A stretch of 64,000 nt of DNA from NCBI GenBank assembly GCA_041399205.1, contig JAWKTK010000016.1:147575-211574 (forward strand), written 5' to 3'. The position numbers were made by a program, and so were the translations under genes. Positions 36,122 through 45,044 of this stretch are shown piece after piece; within the stretch, counting starts at the first letter, position 1; every line of letters starts with the position of its first letter. The notes beneath the pieces were generated by a model that saw only the letters and a program-made list of their open reading frames with translations, had not been told where the DNA came from and did no database searches. Origin of the DNA: JAGQOZ01 sp041399205. Its GTDB lineage: Bacteria; Planctomycetota; Planctomycetia; Pirellulales; Pirellulaceae.

Positions 36122-38293
36122 TTACACCACGGCGGCGTTTTGCTCCATGCGAGTTTCGGCAAGCGAAGTGTCTACATTCAATTTGAAGGTAACACTCCAG
36201 CGGCCATCGGCGTCACCTTGCACGTTCCAGTGTGGCAGGACGGCGACCGATTGATGTACCAGTTCAAATCCGCCTTCCGATTGGCTGACCGTTTCTACCG
36301 GGAACGACCAGAAGTGCGTCGGTTGATTCACTTGGAAGCCGACACTTAAGCCCAGCCATTCGTCGGTGAGGCCCAGTTCCGTCTGAGCGTGTAAGTCTTG
36401 CCAATGGCCCAGTTGCCCCAGACGATGTTCACCTTGGAAGAAATATCGATCATCCGCTCCGGACGGCATACCGGCAAAATTGAATTCCGGAGCGAACAGC
36501 AAGCTGCGATCCTTAGGCAGGCCTTCCAGCAGGTAGGAAATCTCCAGGACCGAACTTCCCGCTTGCATGGTGACGCCCTTGATCATCTTGATAGGCAGTC
36601 CGTCCACGTTGCCGGTTCGTTCCAGCTGCACTTGGATCCGATCGGCATTGCGAAGAATTCGAGCTTCAAAGGTACCGTCTGCGAAGTCACCCAAATCGTC
36701 GGCTTCGCTTTTGGCAATCGCTTCCAGCGAAGTATCATCTGCGTAAAAATGATCGACCAAACTCTTACGAGCTGTCCGGTCGTATTGAACTCGTTCGTTC
36801 AATCCTTCTTGCTTAAAGACCACTCGATCATGAATACTGGCCACTTCACCCTGCTGTTGGTTCGCTCCGGCCAAAACCTTGCGATGGTAGGCTTCTTCGC
36901 GGCGAGCCAACGTGGCGCCCAGGTTGTGACAGATGCTGCGAACATCTAATTCGTACAAATGACCACCCGACGCTGGGCTCAGGAACGCGGTGATCTTTTC
37001 GTTGTTCAGGACGACTTCGGGTCGATCATCAAAGTTGAAATCGCCCGAAGTTCCTTCAATCCAATTGGATTCGGTTCGAAACGCTTGATCCAAAATGTTG
37101 TCGGCGGCAATCAGATGATTGAAGACGGCATTGCGCAGATGAGGCAAGTAGGTACCGCCGAAGGCACCGTGCCAGTAGCTGCAATTGCATTGGCCGCGGT
37201 ATAGTTCTCGCTGAGCCGCGTCGATCGTATCTTGCGAAACGCCATCTTGCTTAGCCTTCTGCAGTCGTCGACTGACCAGCATCATGCGAGCGTACAGTTC
37301 GTTGGTTTCTGGATACTTTGTCTTAAAGTTCCTCCAGTATCCGCCTCGAATAAACTGCTGAATCGAACCCCAGCGATCGTCGTGTTCGAATTCATGCTTG
37401 AGTTCGTCGTATTGATGCTGGCGAACCACGGGCAACGCCCATTCAGTCATTTCACGGTAGCTACCTTCGGGCAGATACGTCTTGCCGACCGCAGGTTGGC
37501 TGTCCAACGCTTCCGAAAGGGTGCAGGTGTTGATCCAGTGCTGGTTGTGCACCAACACGTCAAAGAATCGCTGCAACCAGCCGTTGTCATAGACGTGTTG
37601 CTTGGTGTCAGGCCACGTGCCGAATTTTTCGCCGTCATCGCCAAAGACCAATATGGCGTTGGGGTCTTGGCTGGCTACTTCGCCCAAGAAATCGATCGTA
37701 TGTTGTGGTTCTGCGAATGGAATCAGGTATCGCAGACGTTCGCTGCCAGGGAAGACTCGGACAATGTCACCTTCGTTCTCCGTGACATAGTAGCCTCGTA
37801 GCTGTTCGTCCACCAATCCTGCGTTCTTGAAATGGAAATCGTCCAAGATGGTGTATTCGATTTGGGACGCAGCCAAGTCGCTGGTGAGATTTTGTTCCCA
37901 CACGCGTTCTGGCATCCACATGCCTCGGATTTCGGCACCCAAGCGAGATTCCAGCCACTTGGTGTACGACGTGATTTGGCCAACGCGGTCTCGCGAAGGA
38001 ATCATGGTCAGAATCGGTTCGTAGAACGCACCGCCGACAATTTCAATTCGACCCGCGGCGACTAAGGCAGCCAAACGATCAAGATATTCACCGTGATGCT
38101 GGTCCAGCCATTCCATCAGCGGTCCGCTGGTGTGCAGCGAAATGCGGAGCGGTTCGTAGCGTTCGAACACGTCCAGAAATGGCAGGTAGCTATCCTGATA
38201 GGCCTGTTCGAATACGCCGTCGAAGTTGCCTACGGGTTGATGGTTATGCAGGGCAAGGCAGAATTGCAATCGATCTGACATGTGTTTCGTCAT
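36122..38293 (-). CDS. Glycoside hydrolase family 57 amylase / 4-alpha-glucanotransferase
   Basis: Alpha-glucan-active enzyme of the GH57 type, 723 residues. The N-terminal catalytic barrel begins CLALHNHQPVGNFDGVF (motif HQP), with EIVGGAFYEPIL, the nucleophile-region motif WMPERVWE, and FGDDGEKFGTW (acid/base region) in order. The C-terminal half has beta-rich GH57-associated domains. It could degrade or rearrange starch or glycogen. It sits beyond galT and glgA on the same strand, forming a polyglucan cluster, and a terminator follows. ATG 38281 (MSDRLQF) is an alternative start; neither has a clear ribosome-binding site. Confidence 0.88.
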   Translation of the reverse strand: MTKHMSDRLQFCLALHNHQPVGNFDGVFEQAYQDSYLPFLDVFERYEPLRISLHTSGPLMEWLDQHHGEYLDRLAALVAAGRIEIVGGAFYEPILTMIPSRDRVGQITSYTKWLESRLGAEIRGMWMPERVWEQNLTSDLAASQIEYTILDDFHFKNAGLVDEQLRGYYVTENEGDIVRVFPGSERLRYLIPFAEPQHTIDFLGEVASQDPNAILVFGDDGEKFGTWPDTKQHVYDNGWLQRFFDVLVHNQHWINTCTLSEALDSQPAVGKTYLPEGSYREMTEWALPVVRQHQYDELKHEFEHDDRWGSIQQFIRGGYWRNFKTKYPETNELYARMMLVSRRLQKAKQDGVSQDTIDAAQRELYRGQCNCSYWHGAFGGTYLPHLRNAVFNHLIAADNILDQAFRTESNWIEGTSGDFNFDDRPEVVLNNEKITAFLSPASGGHLYELDVRSICHNLGATLARREEAYHRKVLAGANQQQGEVASIHDRVVFKQEGLNERVQYDRTARKSLVDHFYADDTSLEAIAKSEADDLGDFADGTFEARILRNADRIQVQLERTGNVDGLPIKMIKGVTMQAGSSVLEISYLLEGLPKDRSLLFAPEFNFAGMPSGADDRYFFQGEHRLGQLGHWQDLHAQTELGLTDEWLGLSVGFQVNQPTHFWSFPVETVSQSEGGFELVHQSVAVLPHWNVQGDADGRWSVTFKLNVDTSLAETRMEQNAAVV

Positions 38294-38407
38294 CTAGATA
38301 CGGGGCCAGAGATGTGGTTGATACGGTATTGGCTTTGCCAACATCCAACTAATCGGCAAAAGCATCTCCATTTAGCTAGTTTTTCTATCTAGAAAAAACG
38401 CCGCATT

Positions 38408-39472
38408 TTACCAGGCTCGACTTCTCAGCTCCGCCGCCGCATCTTCCGGAGATTTCGTGTTGATCAACACTCCGGTTCCCCATTCGAATCCTGCCAAGGT
38501 GGAAATGCGAGGAATAATCTCGATATGCCAGTGATAGTAGTCTTTCTGATTGATGTCAAACGGACTTGTTTGAATTGTCAGATTATAGGCAGGAGTTTTC
38601 TGAGTATCCTCCAAGGAACGGAGGACTTGCAGCAGCAGGCTGGCTAATTCGCCGTCGGAAAAGTTTGTGCAATCGGCAAAGTGGCATTGGTGTCGCTTCG
38701 GTACAATCCACGTTTCATAGGCGCAGCGGCTGGCGAAGGGGCAGAGCGCCACAAAGTTCTGGTTTTGCGAGATGATTCGAATCTGGCTGGTCAATTCCGC
38801 CTCGACACTTTGGCAAAAGTAACACTTGCCGTGCGAATGAAACCAACGCTTTGCCCCAGCCAATTTGTGCCGCACCCAATCAGGCGTAGCTGGTAGTGCC
38901 ACACACTGGCTGTGAATATGCTCGAGCGATGCACCTGCCAACCGGCCTCGATTCTTAAACAGTTGAGCAAACTGCCAGCGTCCATCGGCGGCCAAGTCGA
39001 CTAAGCGACGTCGATAGAAATTGAGCAAAGTGGACAATTCAGCCACGGACAGCTCCGTTGGCGACTGAAGATGGTCGGGCGATTCAATGATCACTTCGTG
39101 CGAACCAATGGCCGGCTGTCGAATGAACAGGTCTGATTCAAGGCTGCCAGCGTTCGCATCCACCTCTGTCATAGCAGCATCAGGCAGGAATGCTGGAAAG
39201 CGATTGGGCACCGACCGAATTTGCCAATTCGAATCGAATCGACCGATTTCGTTTCCGGCCGCATCCACCTGCAAGATAGCCGTGGGCGTTTCCGCTTCAT
39301 TGCCACAGCAAAACGGACAGTTGGACGGAACGGATGAGTCTACTCTTGGTTCATGATTGGCCGTCGATACATCGATTGGATTGGGACGAAGGAAATCATT
39401 CGGGCGTCCAGATCGATCCGACGCAATGACAATCCATTGTCCCGTCAGCGGATGTTGCCGTTGCTCAAGCAC
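38408..39472 (-). CDS. galT: Galactose-1-phosphate uridylyltransferase (GalT)
   Basis: Leloir-pathway enzyme exchanging UMP between UDP-glucose and galactose 1-phosphate; some homologues act as ADP-sugar phosphorylases. The 354-residue product shows a zinc pair CPFC near residue 52, NRFPAF at about 90, and the HIHSQ active site at 185-189 (usual HPHGQ; the second His is the nucleophile). It starts at GTG 39472 and overlaps the end of glgA by 8 bases, indicating translational coupling. Placement between glgA and GH57 suggests a link to polyglucan metabolism rather than galactose use, but this is inferred. Confidence 0.88.
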   Translation of the reverse strand: MLEQRQHPLTGQWIVIASDRSGRPNDFLRPNPIDVSTANHEPRVDSSVPSNCPFCCGNEAETPTAILQVDAAGNEIGRFDSNWQIRSVPNRFPAFLPDAAMTEVDANAGSLESDLFIRQPAIGSHEVIIESPDHLQSPTELSVAELSTLLNFYRRRLVDLAADGRWQFAQLFKNRGRLAGASLEHIHSQCVALPATPDWVRHKLAGAKRWFHSHGKCYFCQSVEAELTSQIRIISQNQNFVALCPFASRCAYETWIVPKRHQCHFADCTNFSDGELASLLLQVLRSLEDTQKTPAYNLTIQTSPFDINQKDYYHWHIEIIPRISTLAGFEWGTGVLINTKSPEDAAAELRSRAW

Positions 39473-40955
39473 AGACCGCCTGGTTCGCTCGCTGAATGGT
39501 CAATTCGTAAAGATCGACGTATTTCTGGGCACTGGTCTGCCACGACCAATCTTGACGCATGCCCGTGTTGATCAATTGTGACCAAGTGCTTTTGTCGTTT
39601 CGATACGTATCACAAGCTCGCATCAAAGCACTCTCCAACGACGCTGGCTTATACATGTCAAACACGAACCCGGTCGCTCGATTCTGAGCCAAATTTTCAC
39701 CGTTGGTGTCGGCAATGGTGTCGACCAAACCGCCTGTCGCATGGACCACGGGAACCGTGCCATAACGCAAACTGTACAGCTGATTCAAACCACAAGGTTC
39801 GTAACGACTGGGCATCAGGAAGATATCCGAACCGGCTTCGATCAGATGAGCGGTTCGATCCGAAAACTCCAAACGAACTGACAGTTTTCCGGGGAAGCGA
39901 GCGGCCAGTTGTTCCAGCAGGTGGTGATATTGAGGTTCACCCGTTCCCAGCACGGCCCATTGCGCATCATGATTCTTCAGCCATTGCTCCATCACGGGAG
40001 CAATCAGGTCAAATCCCTTCTGGTCTGCCAAGCGTCCGACAATGCCAATCAAAGGTACGTTTTCAATCTCTGGCAATCCCAATTCGGATTGCACCAGTCG
40101 CTTGGCCGAAGCTTTGCCTGATTGCCAATTGTCGGCACTAAAGCGTTCGGTCAGATACGGGTCGTTTTCCGGACTCCACACGTCGTAATTCACGCCGTTG
40201 ATAATGCCCGACAAGACGTCTCGACGACAAGACAGGACTTCTTCCAGCCCGCAACCCAACGGAGCAGACTGAATTTCTTTGGCGTAAGTGGGACTCACGG
40301 TGTTGATGGAATCGCAGAAGACCAGTCCGGTCTTCAATAGATTCAATTTGCCGTAGAATTCCATTTGGTGCCAGTTGAAGAACTTCCAATCAATGCCGGT
40401 CAACAACATGTCCCAGTGCCAGAACTGACCTTGGTAGGCCATGTTGTGAATGGTCATTAACGACGCCATGTTTTCATAGCCAGGCGCGTTTTCATATTCA
40501 ATCTTCAGGTAGGCCGGTATGAGGCCGGTTTGCCAGTCGTTGCAATGAATGAGGTCAACGTCAAGCTCTAGTAGGCGAATGGCTTCTAATACGGCGCGGC
40601 AATAGAACACGAACCGTTCGCAGTTGTCTTTGTAATCTTCGCCCGATTCGCGATACAGTTCTTTGCGATCGAAGTATTCGTCTTGTTCAATCAAATACAC
40701 AGGAACGTTGCTGCCGGGCAAGACGCTTTGCAAAATGCGTCCGGAAACAATTCGACTGCCGATCGGAATCTCAAGCTTAACGTGTGTGTCCGACAACGGT
40801 TGTCCTGACGCTTTGGCTTGCCGAAAAGCGGGCAAAAAGACGAACGGACGGTGTCCTAACCGAGCAATCTCGATGGGCAGCGAACCGCAGACGTCAGCCA
40901 AGCCGCCCGTTTTGGCGAACGGAACAACTTCACTACTGGCAATCACGATGTTCAC
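39465..40955 (-). CDS. glgA: Glycogen synthase (GT5)
   Basis: Elongates alpha-1,4-glucan from ADP-glucose (or UDP-glucose). The product is 496 residues from GTG 40955 (MNIVIASSEVVPFAKTGGLA), chosen over TTG 40976 because AAGGAAA lies about 8 bases upstream and the synthase N-terminus aligns, with the KTGGL motif at Lys15. Further motifs are HCNDWQTGLIPAYLK, GRLADQKGFDL, and the GT5 C-terminal SRYEPCGLNQLYSLRYGT. Overlap with galT links their translation. No glgB or glgC is in the window. Confidence 0.95.
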   Translation of the reverse strand: MNIVIASSEVVPFAKTGGLADVCGSLPIEIARLGHRPFVFLPAFRQAKASGQPLSDTHVKLEIPIGSRIVSGRILQSVLPGSNVPVYLIEQDEYFDRKELYRESGEDYKDNCERFVFYCRAVLEAIRLLELDVDLIHCNDWQTGLIPAYLKIEYENAPGYENMASLMTIHNMAYQGQFWHWDMLLTGIDWKFFNWHQMEFYGKLNLLKTGLVFCDSINTVSPTYAKEIQSAPLGCGLEEVLSCRRDVLSGIINGVNYDVWSPENDPYLTERFSADNWQSGKASAKRLVQSELGLPEIENVPLIGIVGRLADQKGFDLIAPVMEQWLKNHDAQWAVLGTGEPQYHHLLEQLAARFPGKLSVRLEFSDRTAHLIEAGSDIFLMPSRYEPCGLNQLYSLRYGTVPVVHATGGLVDTIADTNGENLAQNRATGFVFDMYKPASLESALMRACDTYRNDKSTWSQLINTGMRQDWSWQTSAQKYVDLYELTIQRANQAVCA

Positions 40956-41266
40956 GGGACAGTTTTCCTTTGGCAAACACTACATTCTTCGGTTGGAATC
41001 GAGGGCGACCGCTGCTGTCCGCGACGTCTAGTGAAGCGGACTCGTTCCAGCCCATTTCCGGGCCAAGGGTCCGTAGATCCATCTCACTTCAATGTAGAGA
41101 ATTCGCGAGTTTAGGTCTAATGGTCGTAGCGATAATTACGACCACTTTTTCTGCTCGTTTCATCGCTCCACTTCATGAAATCTAGTTCATGAAGCAGCCT
41201 GTGACGCTTAGAAGCGAACAGTTTTGCGCCACCGGCGCTTTCGATTGTTCGACTGAATCGGCCGGA
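40956..41266. other. Intergenic region, 311 bases
   Basis: Separates the amidohydrolase end and the glgA start, both on the minus strand; expected to contain the glgA promoter. The only feature seen is the inverted repeat at 41171-41194. No coding frame with protein character was recognised. Confidence 0.5.
41171..41194. promoter_or_regulatory. Perfect 9-base inverted repeat, possible operator
   Basis: CTTCATGAA (41171-41179) and TTCATGAAG (41186-41194) are perfect reverse complements with a 6-base spacer. The site lies about 216 bases upstream of the glgA start. There is no T-run, so a dimeric-regulator operator is more likely than a terminator. Function is inferred from symmetry only. Confidence 0.35.
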
Positions 41267-42499
41267 CTATTCGACAGAAAACGTCAACTTTTCCCGGACG
41301 CCGGGGATGACCCGACCTGCATTTTCGAAATAAATCTTTCGTAAGATCTGGTCAGGTAGCCCTAACCCGTAAATTTGCCAAAATCCTTGCGGAGGAAACG
41401 GCTTCTCTGAATACCGAAAATATTCGTCTTCTGTTTCCAGGAAACGCCAATAGAGTCCATAGCGTTCTTCTGGCCACGGCCCGTCCGTGCCAAACAAAAT
41501 GCGATCCTGGTACGTCTGAAAGAACCGCTTGGCCGAATAGGGCTGTCGCCCAAGTTCAGAAATACGCGACGCAAGCTCTACGTATAGATTTGGATATTGG
41601 TCTAGCCAACCGGCCACCTGCTGCAGGTCTTCCGCACAATTCGCCACATGAGCTCCAATGAAGGTCGTTTCCGGATGCCGTTGTATGATGCGATTTCGTG
41701 CCGCCAGCAGTTCGGCTCGCGAAGGAAACTCCGGCCCGTGAAAACTCCAATCGGGATGCCGACTCAACTCTTCCCAGCGTTCGTTGGTCTTGTCAATAGG
41801 CAGAAAGAACGCCGCCGGATCGGCCGTGTGCATCAACACGGGCATGCCCAATGCTCCGCATGTTTCCCAGATGGGATCCCAGCGGGCATCGTCAATCTTC
41901 AATAAAGAACCATCTGCGTTCTTGTAGCCTAACCCAAACTGCTTGAACAGCTTTAGTCCTTGAGCACCTTGTTGCTTAGCCAAACGCAGCGCTAAGACCG
42001 TCCGCCGCACAAAATCTTCTCGCTGGCAATCCCACGTTTCCGGCTGATCGGCAGCGCCGTTCCCTTGCCAATCGATGTGCACAAAGAACAGAAATCGGTT
42101 TTCGTATTTTTCGAACAGGTAGGCCCTATGTTCAGTCAGTTCGTCGCCCAGTTTCGCGTCTAAACTGACGCACAACGCGATTTGATTGCGATCCATCAAC
42201 TTGACGAATTCATCCAACCTTTCGCGAGAACTCTTCAGGCGGTAATCCAAATGTGTATGCACATCCACCACCGGGAACTTGGCATGCGTCAAATGCGTCT
42301 GCGGAACCTGTAGCATCGACTTCGGCCGAAACTCTTGCAACTCCAACGACGGCAGATCGGCCTTTTCATCCGGTGTTTGCCCAAGCAATGGCGAACCGAA
42401 CACCAGCCACAGCGTAGTAAGCACCATCGCGTTCATTCGAATCATGTGAATCATGCGGCAGAAAAAAGGCAAGGAAGCTATCATGGACAAAGCACTCAT
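41267..42499 (-). CDS. Secreted amidohydrolase (Amidohydro_2-type metallohydrolase)
   Basis: Exported TIM-barrel metal-dependent hydrolase, up to 410 residues. A hydrophobic signal (MVLTTLWLVFGSPLLG) follows several possible Met starts (42499, 42454, 42436), none with a strong ribosome-binding site. Metal-ligand motifs are VVDVHTHLD (HxH), VLMHTADP, FIGAHVAN and LFGTDGPWP, in family order. This looks like an Amidohydro_2 protein. The substrate is unknown. It is divergent from the kinase gene at 42687. Confidence 0.82.
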   Translation of the reverse strand: MSALSMIASLPFFCRMIHMIRMNAMVLTTLWLVFGSPLLGQTPDEKADLPSLELQEFRPKSMLQVPQTHLTHAKFPVVDVHTHLDYRLKSSRERLDEFVKLMDRNQIALCVSLDAKLGDELTEHRAYLFEKYENRFLFFVHIDWQGNGAADQPETWDCQREDFVRRTVLALRLAKQQGAQGLKLFKQFGLGYKNADGSLLKIDDARWDPIWETCGALGMPVLMHTADPAAFFLPIDKTNERWEELSRHPDWSFHGPEFPSRAELLAARNRIIQRHPETTFIGAHVANCAEDLQQVAGWLDQYPNLYVELASRISELGRQPYSAKRFFQTYQDRILFGTDGPWPEERYGLYWRFLETEDEYFRYSEKPFPPQGFWQIYGLGLPDQILRKIYFENAGRVIPGVREKLTFSVE

Positions 42500-42686
42500 G
42501 TTGGTTCGCTTTAATCATCGAACAAGCCACAACGCGTGGGCTCGTTGCACCCAAACGCTGCTTTGCTAGGATAGCAGAATCGACTGTACTTTGCCTTCTG
42601 TGTCGTTTCGGCGGGCAAAGCAGGTTTGACGTGATGCACCGCTGCCGCTCGTTGATGGAACGCTGGGCCCAAACAGAAATTCGGTC

Positions 42687-44945
42687 ATGGATTCGGAACG
42701 AACGCAACAACAATCGACCGAACAAAAGACCAAGTCCAAGGACTTGAGTCGCCAGCGTTCGCAACCGCCGGCCGACATTCCCGGCTACCAAACTCGACGA
42801 TTTCTCGGCTCCGGCGCGTACGGAGAGGTTTGGGTGGCCTTGGATCAGAACACCGGCCGCCAAGTGGCTATCAAATTCTACATGCATCGGTCAGGCTTGG
42901 ATTTGGGCTTGCTGAAGGGCGAAGTAGAAAAACTGGTTTTCCTGTCCGCCGACCGCTATGTTGTCCAGTTGTTGGACGTCGGTTGGGATGCCGATCCGCC
43001 TTACTACGTCATGGAGTTCATTGAAAACGGTTCGCTGGAAGACCACCTGCGTCGCAATGGCCCGATGCCAGTGGGCGAAGCGGTCGAGCTGTTTCGCGAA
43101 GTGGTCACCGGTTTGCTTCATTCGCACAATAAGGGTGTTTTGCATTGCGACCTGAAGCCGGCCAACGTCTTGCTGGATCAAGACAATAAACCTCGTCTGG
43201 CCGACTTTGGGCAATCAAGACTTTCGCACGAACAATCTCCAGCGCTCGGCACGCTGTTCTACATGGCGCCCGAACAAGCTTCATTGGAAGCCGTCCCGGA
43301 TGCTCGCTGGGATGTCTACGCGCTAGGCGCTTTGTTCTATTGCATGTTAACCGGGGAAGCGCCGCATCGCAGTGACAACGCTGTGTCCGAGATTGATTCG
43401 CAACCGCACTTGGAAGATCGGCTGGTGCGTTACCGAGAATTCTTGGCCCGTTCGGCTGCACCGTCCAGGCATACCAAACTGCGAGGTATGGATCGGGCAC
43501 TGGCCCAAATCATCGACCGCTGTTTGGCGATTGATCCGGAACAACGTTATGCCAACGTCCAAAGCGTGCTGGATGCGCTGATGCGTCGTGATGCAGAACG
43601 AGACCGCCGGCCGTTGTTGATCTTGGGGTTGCTCGGCCCGTTGTTGTTTGTGCTGGTGGCGTTGACGTTTGGCTGGCGAGGATACTATCGAGCGGTGGAT
43701 GATTCCAACCGCATGTTGTTTTTGAGCGCCAAAGAAAGCAACGGATTTGCTGCCGATTTTGTGGCCGAAGCGGTTGCCAGGCGGATTGAAGGTTATTTTC
43801 GCTTGACCGAAGAGTTCGCGAATATGCCCGCCGTTCGTGCCGAAGTCGCCAAACTGAAGTCAGAAATTGCCGAACTACAAGACAAGCTGGTGGATCCGAA
43901 TCTATCCGATTCGGAACGCCATTCGCTCCGCCAATTGATGACACATCATCCGGCTCGCCAAGCGTTGGCTCGCTTGGTCGAAGATCGCCTCAAAGAATCG
44001 GTTCGTCCCGAAATCGCCAGTTGGTTTGTTACCAATGAACATGGCGTCCATTTGGCAGCCGTTTTTGATACGCCGGCCGACGAATCGCCCGTCGGTGGTC
44101 ATTTTGCCTATCGAAGTTACTTCAGCGGCTTGCCTGATGATCTACCGCCTGGAACGCGAGTGGCCTTGGGGCAGCACATCACTGACACACATTTGTCAGC
44201 CGAATTCAAAAGCTCCGCCACCAACGCTTGGAAAGTTGCCGTTTCCTCGCCTATCTATATCGAAGGAGAATTTTGCGGCATCGCGGCCCTGACGGTCGAA
44301 TTGGGCCGGCTGGGTGAATTGCTGGGCCAAGAACAAAGCAAGCGGCGCTTCAACGTCTTGGTAGAAGGCCGAACGAGTGATCGGCGAGGTGTCATTTTGC
44401 AGCATCCGTTGTTTTCAGAAATTCTTGGCGCTTCGCAGACGCGACGGTCTACAAGCGCGGACGCGGCATTCGACGCACAAGCGAAACTTCCCGACGAATT
44501 CAGCGAAGACGCTCGGTATCGAGTCGATTTGGATCGTTGGGATCCTGACCAACCATATCGTGACCCTTTGGGGCAGCATCCAGACGGTACTGACTTTCAA
44601 CACGAATGGATTGCGGCCAAACGCGTCGTTTCGTTGGACCGCCGTACCAGCGACGACGAAATAGAACAGGTGGAAACCGGGCTGGTGGTGCTGGTGCAAG
44701 AAGATTTGCGATCGGCCATTGCGCCAGTGAATCAATTAGCAGAATGGCTATTCAAGCTGGGGCTGTTTGCGTTAGGCGTGTTGATGTCAGTCATCTTGTT
44801 GCTATGGTTCTTTGTTGCGCGAGCGGTCCGAGATCCAGACGAACGCGTCCGGAAACTGGGCGGCGCCGTCACCAACACCACTTCGCTGCATAACATGGAA
44901 ACGGTGGAACTGCCAAACGTCAATTCAAACGCGAAGAAACCGTAG
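42687..44945 (+). CDS. Membrane-anchored Ser/Thr protein kinase with extracellular Cache-like sensor
   Basis: PknB-type kinase, 752 residues. The N-terminal kinase domain (about 35-300) has the Gly loop LGSGAYGEV, Lys near 61 (VAIKFY), a catalytic loop reading HCDLKPANVLL at about 153-163 (HRD changed to HCD, Asp kept), DFG at 173, and MAPEQ. A membrane segment (about 307-330) leads to an extracellular region of about 350 residues that looks like a dCache ligand-binding domain (FVTNEHGVHLAAVFD, VSSPIYIEGEFCGIAAL). A second membrane helix (about 683-712) leads to a short tail. Thus an external signal could control cytoplasmic phosphorylation. Both helices are clear; the Cache reading is by resemblance. 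Confidence 0.88.
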   Translation: MDSERTQQQSTEQKTKSKDLSRQRSQPPADIPGYQTRRFLGSGAYGEVWVALDQNTGRQVAIKFYMHRSGLDLGLLKGEVEKLVFLSADRYVVQLLDVGWDADPPYYVMEFIENGSLEDHLRRNGPMPVGEAVELFREVVTGLLHSHNKGVLHCDLKPANVLLDQDNKPRLADFGQSRLSHEQSPALGTLFYMAPEQASLEAVPDARWDVYALGALFYCMLTGEAPHRSDNAVSEIDSQPHLEDRLVRYREFLARSAAPSRHTKLRGMDRALAQIIDRCLAIDPEQRYANVQSVLDALMRRDAERDRRPLLILGLLGPLLFVLVALTFGWRGYYRAVDDSNRMLFLSAKESNGFAADFVAEAVARRIEGYFRLTEEFANMPAVRAEVAKLKSEIAELQDKLVDPNLSDSERHSLRQLMTHHPARQALARLVEDRLKESVRPEIASWFVTNEHGVHLAAVFDTPADESPVGGHFAYRSYFSGLPDDLPPGTRVALGQHITDTHLSAEFKSSATNAWKVAVSSPIYIEGEFCGIAALTVELGRLGELLGQEQSKRRFNVLVEGRTSDRRGVILQHPLFSEILGASQTRRSTSADAAFDAQAKLPDEFSEDARYRVDLDRWDPDQPYRDPLGQHPDGTDFQHEWIAAKRVVSLDRRTSDDEIEQVETGLVVLVQEDLRSAIAPVNQLAEWLFKLGLFALGVLMSVILLLWFFVARAVRDPDERVRKLGGAVTNTTSLHNMETVELPNVNSNAKKP

Positions 44946-45044
44946 TGTCTTCAAGTGTCTGGATAGGGTGCAGATTCGTGACTTTTCTGGTTCCAGGCGA
45001 GACGGCAAACTCGGTTCGCTACAAATAACCGGAAAACAATCCAA

